Part shown: piece by piece, positions 62,393 to 64,000 of the stretch | Numbering within the stretch: the stretch's first letter is position 1 | How the letters are laid out: each line of letters opens with the position of its first letter | Source: Geothrix terrae | GTDB lineage: Bacteria > Acidobacteriota > Holophagae > Holophagales > Holophagaceae | Assembly (NCBI RefSeq): GCF_022808775.1 | Contig: NZ_JAKZLA010000006.1 | Location: forward strand, 1-64,000 | Direction: 5' to 3' | DNA length: 64,000 nucleotides | Notes under the pieces: generated by a model | What the model saw: the letters and a program-made list of their open reading frames with translations, nothing else | Database searches by the model: none | Told to the model about the DNA's origin: nothing | Program-made: the position numbers and the translations under genes

Positions 62393-62829
62393 GCGTGGGC
62401 TTCCCGTACCTTCCGCGCCTTCACGAGCACCAGGGTGGAGCCCTGGGGATGGCATTCCATGTGGACCTCGTCCATGACCTGGCGCATGAAGTACACGCCC
62501 CGGCCGCCCGGCTTCAGGAGGTTCTCGGGCAGGTTCGGATCGGGCAGGGCCTCCAGGTCCACGCCGGGTCCCCGGTCCTCGATGCGGATCTCGAAGCGGT
62601 CGGTCTTGGGGGTGAAGGTCACCTTCACGGGCTTGTCCCGGTCCAGCTTGTTGCCGTGGCGCATGGCGTTGGCGATGCCTTCCTGGATCGCCAGCCACAG
62701 GCGCTCACCATCCTCCTGGGTGAAGCTCAGGTGCTTCAGGAACTCCGCGCCCACCACCTGGATGAGGTCGATGAAGCGCAGGTCCGTATTGCAGGTGAGG
62801 ACGACGGGCAGGAGGGCGGGGTGGGCCAT
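62389..62829 (-). CDS. RsbW-like serine kinase / anti-sigma factor ATPase domain
   Basis: 146 residues. HATPase_c type 2 fold: AIQEGIANAMRHGNK (N box), IEDRGPGVDLEALP (G1) and GGRGVYFMRQVMDEV (G2). These proteins hold sigma factors or phosphorylate RsbV-like antagonists. No antagonist or sigma factor is adjacent; the coupled neighbour is a metal transporter. Confidence 0.88.
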   Translation of the reverse strand: MAHPALLPVVLTCNTDLRFIDLIQVVGAEFLKHLSFTQEDGERLWLAIQEGIANAMRHGNKLDRDKPVKVTFTPKTDRFEIRIEDRGPGVDLEALPDPNLPENLLKPGGRGVYFMRQVMDEVHMECHPQGSTLVLVKARKVREAHA

Positions 62830-62957
62830 GGGACGGGAATTCCCTTTCAGAGATCAGGCATGCCAAGGTCAAGGTACTTGGAATCTGCCTTCCGAAGCCA
62901 GAGGTTTTGCCATGTCCCGATAGGCATCCGGGGAGGGTGAGGGGCGTGTCGGAGATC

Positions 62958-62995
62958 ACAATTAAGAATTAATGGTCCTAAATATGGAGAATTGT
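62958..62995 (+). promoter_or_regulatory. Putative NO-stress operator, copy 2, before the NO reductase
   Basis: ACAATTAAGAATTAA (62958-62972) shares 12 or 13 contiguous-frame bases with copy 1 (CACA-W-TTAAGAATT). A further AATTGT half-site follows at 62990-62995. The element lies 70 bases before the NO-reductase ATG in an AT-rich patch. Confidence 0.5.
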
Positions 62996-63041
62996 GGAAC
63001 ACTGCTGTCCGGCGCCCAGAGCGGGCAAGACGGAGGTTTCC

Positions 63042-64000
63042 ATGAAGGCAAGGTGGTGGCTGGTGTTGCTGGTGCTCCTGGCGGGCTTCGGCGTGCTGGG
63101 GTTGGGGGGGAGGCAGATCGCCCAGAACGCTCCGCCCATTCCGCAGCATGTGGTGGCCGAGGATGGCACCCAGCTGGTGGGCCCCGGCCAGATCCTGGAA
63201 GGCCAGGTGAGCTACCTGGGCCACGGCGGCCAGCACATCGGCTCCATCTGGGGCCATGGGGCCTATCTGGCGCCTGACTGGACGGCCAAGGCGCTGCACC
63301 AGTGGGCCGCCCACACCCTGGACGGCGTGAAGGCCCAGGGGGCATCCCTCGCGGACGCGAAGGCCACCACTGTGTCCATATTTCAGAGCAATCAGTATGA
63401 AAATTCCACGGAAACCCTGAAGCTGAATGCCGCCCAGGCCGCCGCCTACCTGAAGGCCCGGGAGGAGCTGGCCAAGGTCGCCGTGGAAGGCGACAAGGGC
63501 GCGGCCATTCCTGCCCACTGGATCCCCACCATGCAGGAGGGCGAACGCGTGGCCGACTTCTGGCTCTGGACCGCCTGGACCGCGGCCGCCCGCAGGCCCG
63601 GGGCGGACCACAGCTACACCCAGAACTGGCCCCAGGAGCCCCTGGTGGGCAACACCATCACGCCCATCAGCCACCTCTGGAGCATCCTGTCGATCATCCT
63701 GCTGATCCTGGGCGTGGGCCTCATGGTCTGGCACCACGCCAGCCAGCCCGCCGAGGAATTCCCGGACCCCAAGCCCATTCCGCCCGCCCCGGCGACCCCC
63801 AGCCAGCGCTGGTCAGCCATCTACTTCGCGGTGGCCATGGCCCTGTTCCTGGTGCAGATCGGCATGGGCGTCCTGACGGCCCATGACGCGGTGGAGGGCA
63901 ACGGGCTCTACGGTCTCGACCTCTCGCACATCCTGCCCTACGCGGCGTCCCGCACCTGGCACCTCCAGCTGGCGGTCTTCTGGATCGCCACCTGCTGGCT
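63042..64000 (+). CDS. norB: Quinol-dependent nitric oxide reductase qNOR, N-terminal part (truncated by window edge)
   Basis: About 319 residues are visible from ATG 63042 (GGAGG 5 bases upstream). An N-terminal membrane helix (about 4-22) is followed by a periplasmic domain (about 30-205) with QVSYLGHGGQHIGSIWGHGAYLAPDW, the qNOR/NorZ-type entry that replaces the NorC cytochrome. The second and later helices start near HLWSILSIILLILGVG. Haem-ligand His residues of the core lie beyond the cut. It reduces NO to N2O using quinol. Confidence 0.9.
   Translation, partial: MKARWWLVLLVLLAGFGVLGLGGRQIAQNAPPIPQHVVAEDGTQLVGPGQILEGQVSYLGHGGQHIGSIWGHGAYLAPDWTAKALHQWAAHTLDGVKAQGASLADAKATTVSIFQSNQYENSTETLKLNAAQAAAYLKAREELAKVAVEGDKGAAIPAHWIPTMQEGERVADFWLWTAWTAAARRPGADHSYTQNWPQEPLVGNTITPISHLWSILSIILLILGVGLMVWHHASQPAEEFPDPKPIPPAPATPSQRWSAIYFAVAMALFLVQIGMGVLTAHDAVEGNGLYGLDLSHILPYAASRTWHLQLAVFWIATCW

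Overview
The window is a stretch of GC-rich bacterial chromosome (roughly two-thirds G+C, with a strong GC3 bias that creates very long spurious antisense frames). Gene content suggests a Gram-negative, didermic bacterium: LolA-like carrier, DUF3187 outer-membrane protein, type IV pilus genes, exported peroxiredoxin, lipoprotein. Its respiration looks flexible: KorAB, a quinol-type nitric oxide reductase, a cytochrome b561-like protein and a UbiA prenyltransferase. An Acidobacteriota lineage of the Holophaga/Geothrix kind would fit; that placement is inference, because no rRNA gene is present.

Layout. 1-2.5 kb: leftward type IV pilus alignment genes (pilM-pilN-pilO and a truncated fourth gene). 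2.7-6.2 kb: smc. 6.2-6.5 kb: an AT-rich gene-free island with DnaA-box-like 9-mers. 6.5-9.6 kb: a TPR protein, a 2-hydroxyacid dehydrogenase and ruvA. 9.7-17.7 kb: a lysine-acylation and acyl-CoA module. It has an AcuC-type deacetylase, an AcuB-type CBS-ACT protein and a Pat-like GNAT/acyl-CoA-synthetase fusion, divergent from an AMP-forming acyl-CoA synthetase and an acyl-CoA dehydrogenase. 17.7-18.0 kb: tRNA-Ala(CGC) with a duplicated 3' end. 18-25 kb: a membrane LuxR-type regulator, a cytochrome b, korBA, lexA, a LeuB-like dehydrogenase and PrxQ. 25-28 kb: MglA-like GTPase with a long tail, LolA-like protein, HAD phosphatase, pyrophosphatase. 28-34 kb: one translationally coupled leftward operon (MFS exporter, MIO ammonia-lyase, HD hydrolase, HEAT-repeat protein). 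34-39 kb: a hybrid histidine kinase and an ABC-2 exporter. 39-43 kb: a quinone-reductase/UbiA fusion, ispE, a thioesterase and map. 43-46 kb: a coupled set of uncharacterised genes. 46-51 kb: TMEM175-type channel, DUF3187, HxlR and Lrp regulators, methionine gamma-lyase-type enzyme, DUF1835 protein. 51-55 kb: recG, a secreted subtilase and a split-barrel flavoprotein. 55-64 kb: coaD, a DUF438/hemerythrin/PAS protein with a DUF1858/DUF2249 partner, ddl, a catalytically dead S41 protein with YibQ, a fluoride riboswitch with crcB and DUF190, a CDF transporter, an RsbW-like kinase, and the start of a quinol NO reductase.

Most noteworthy: (i) the compact acetylation/deacetylation locus with a B. 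subtilis acuABC/acsA-like divergent layout; (ii) a near-identical 13-15 bp element in front of two likely NO-stress genes; (iii) the quinone reductase-UbiA fusion; (iv) the oriC-like AT-rich island; (v) three genes (tRNA-Ala, lexA, map) whose 3' ends are duplicated just downstream; (vi) the S41 pseudoprotease. Housekeeping genes are interspersed throughout and I see no intact insertion sequence, prophage or CRISPR array.
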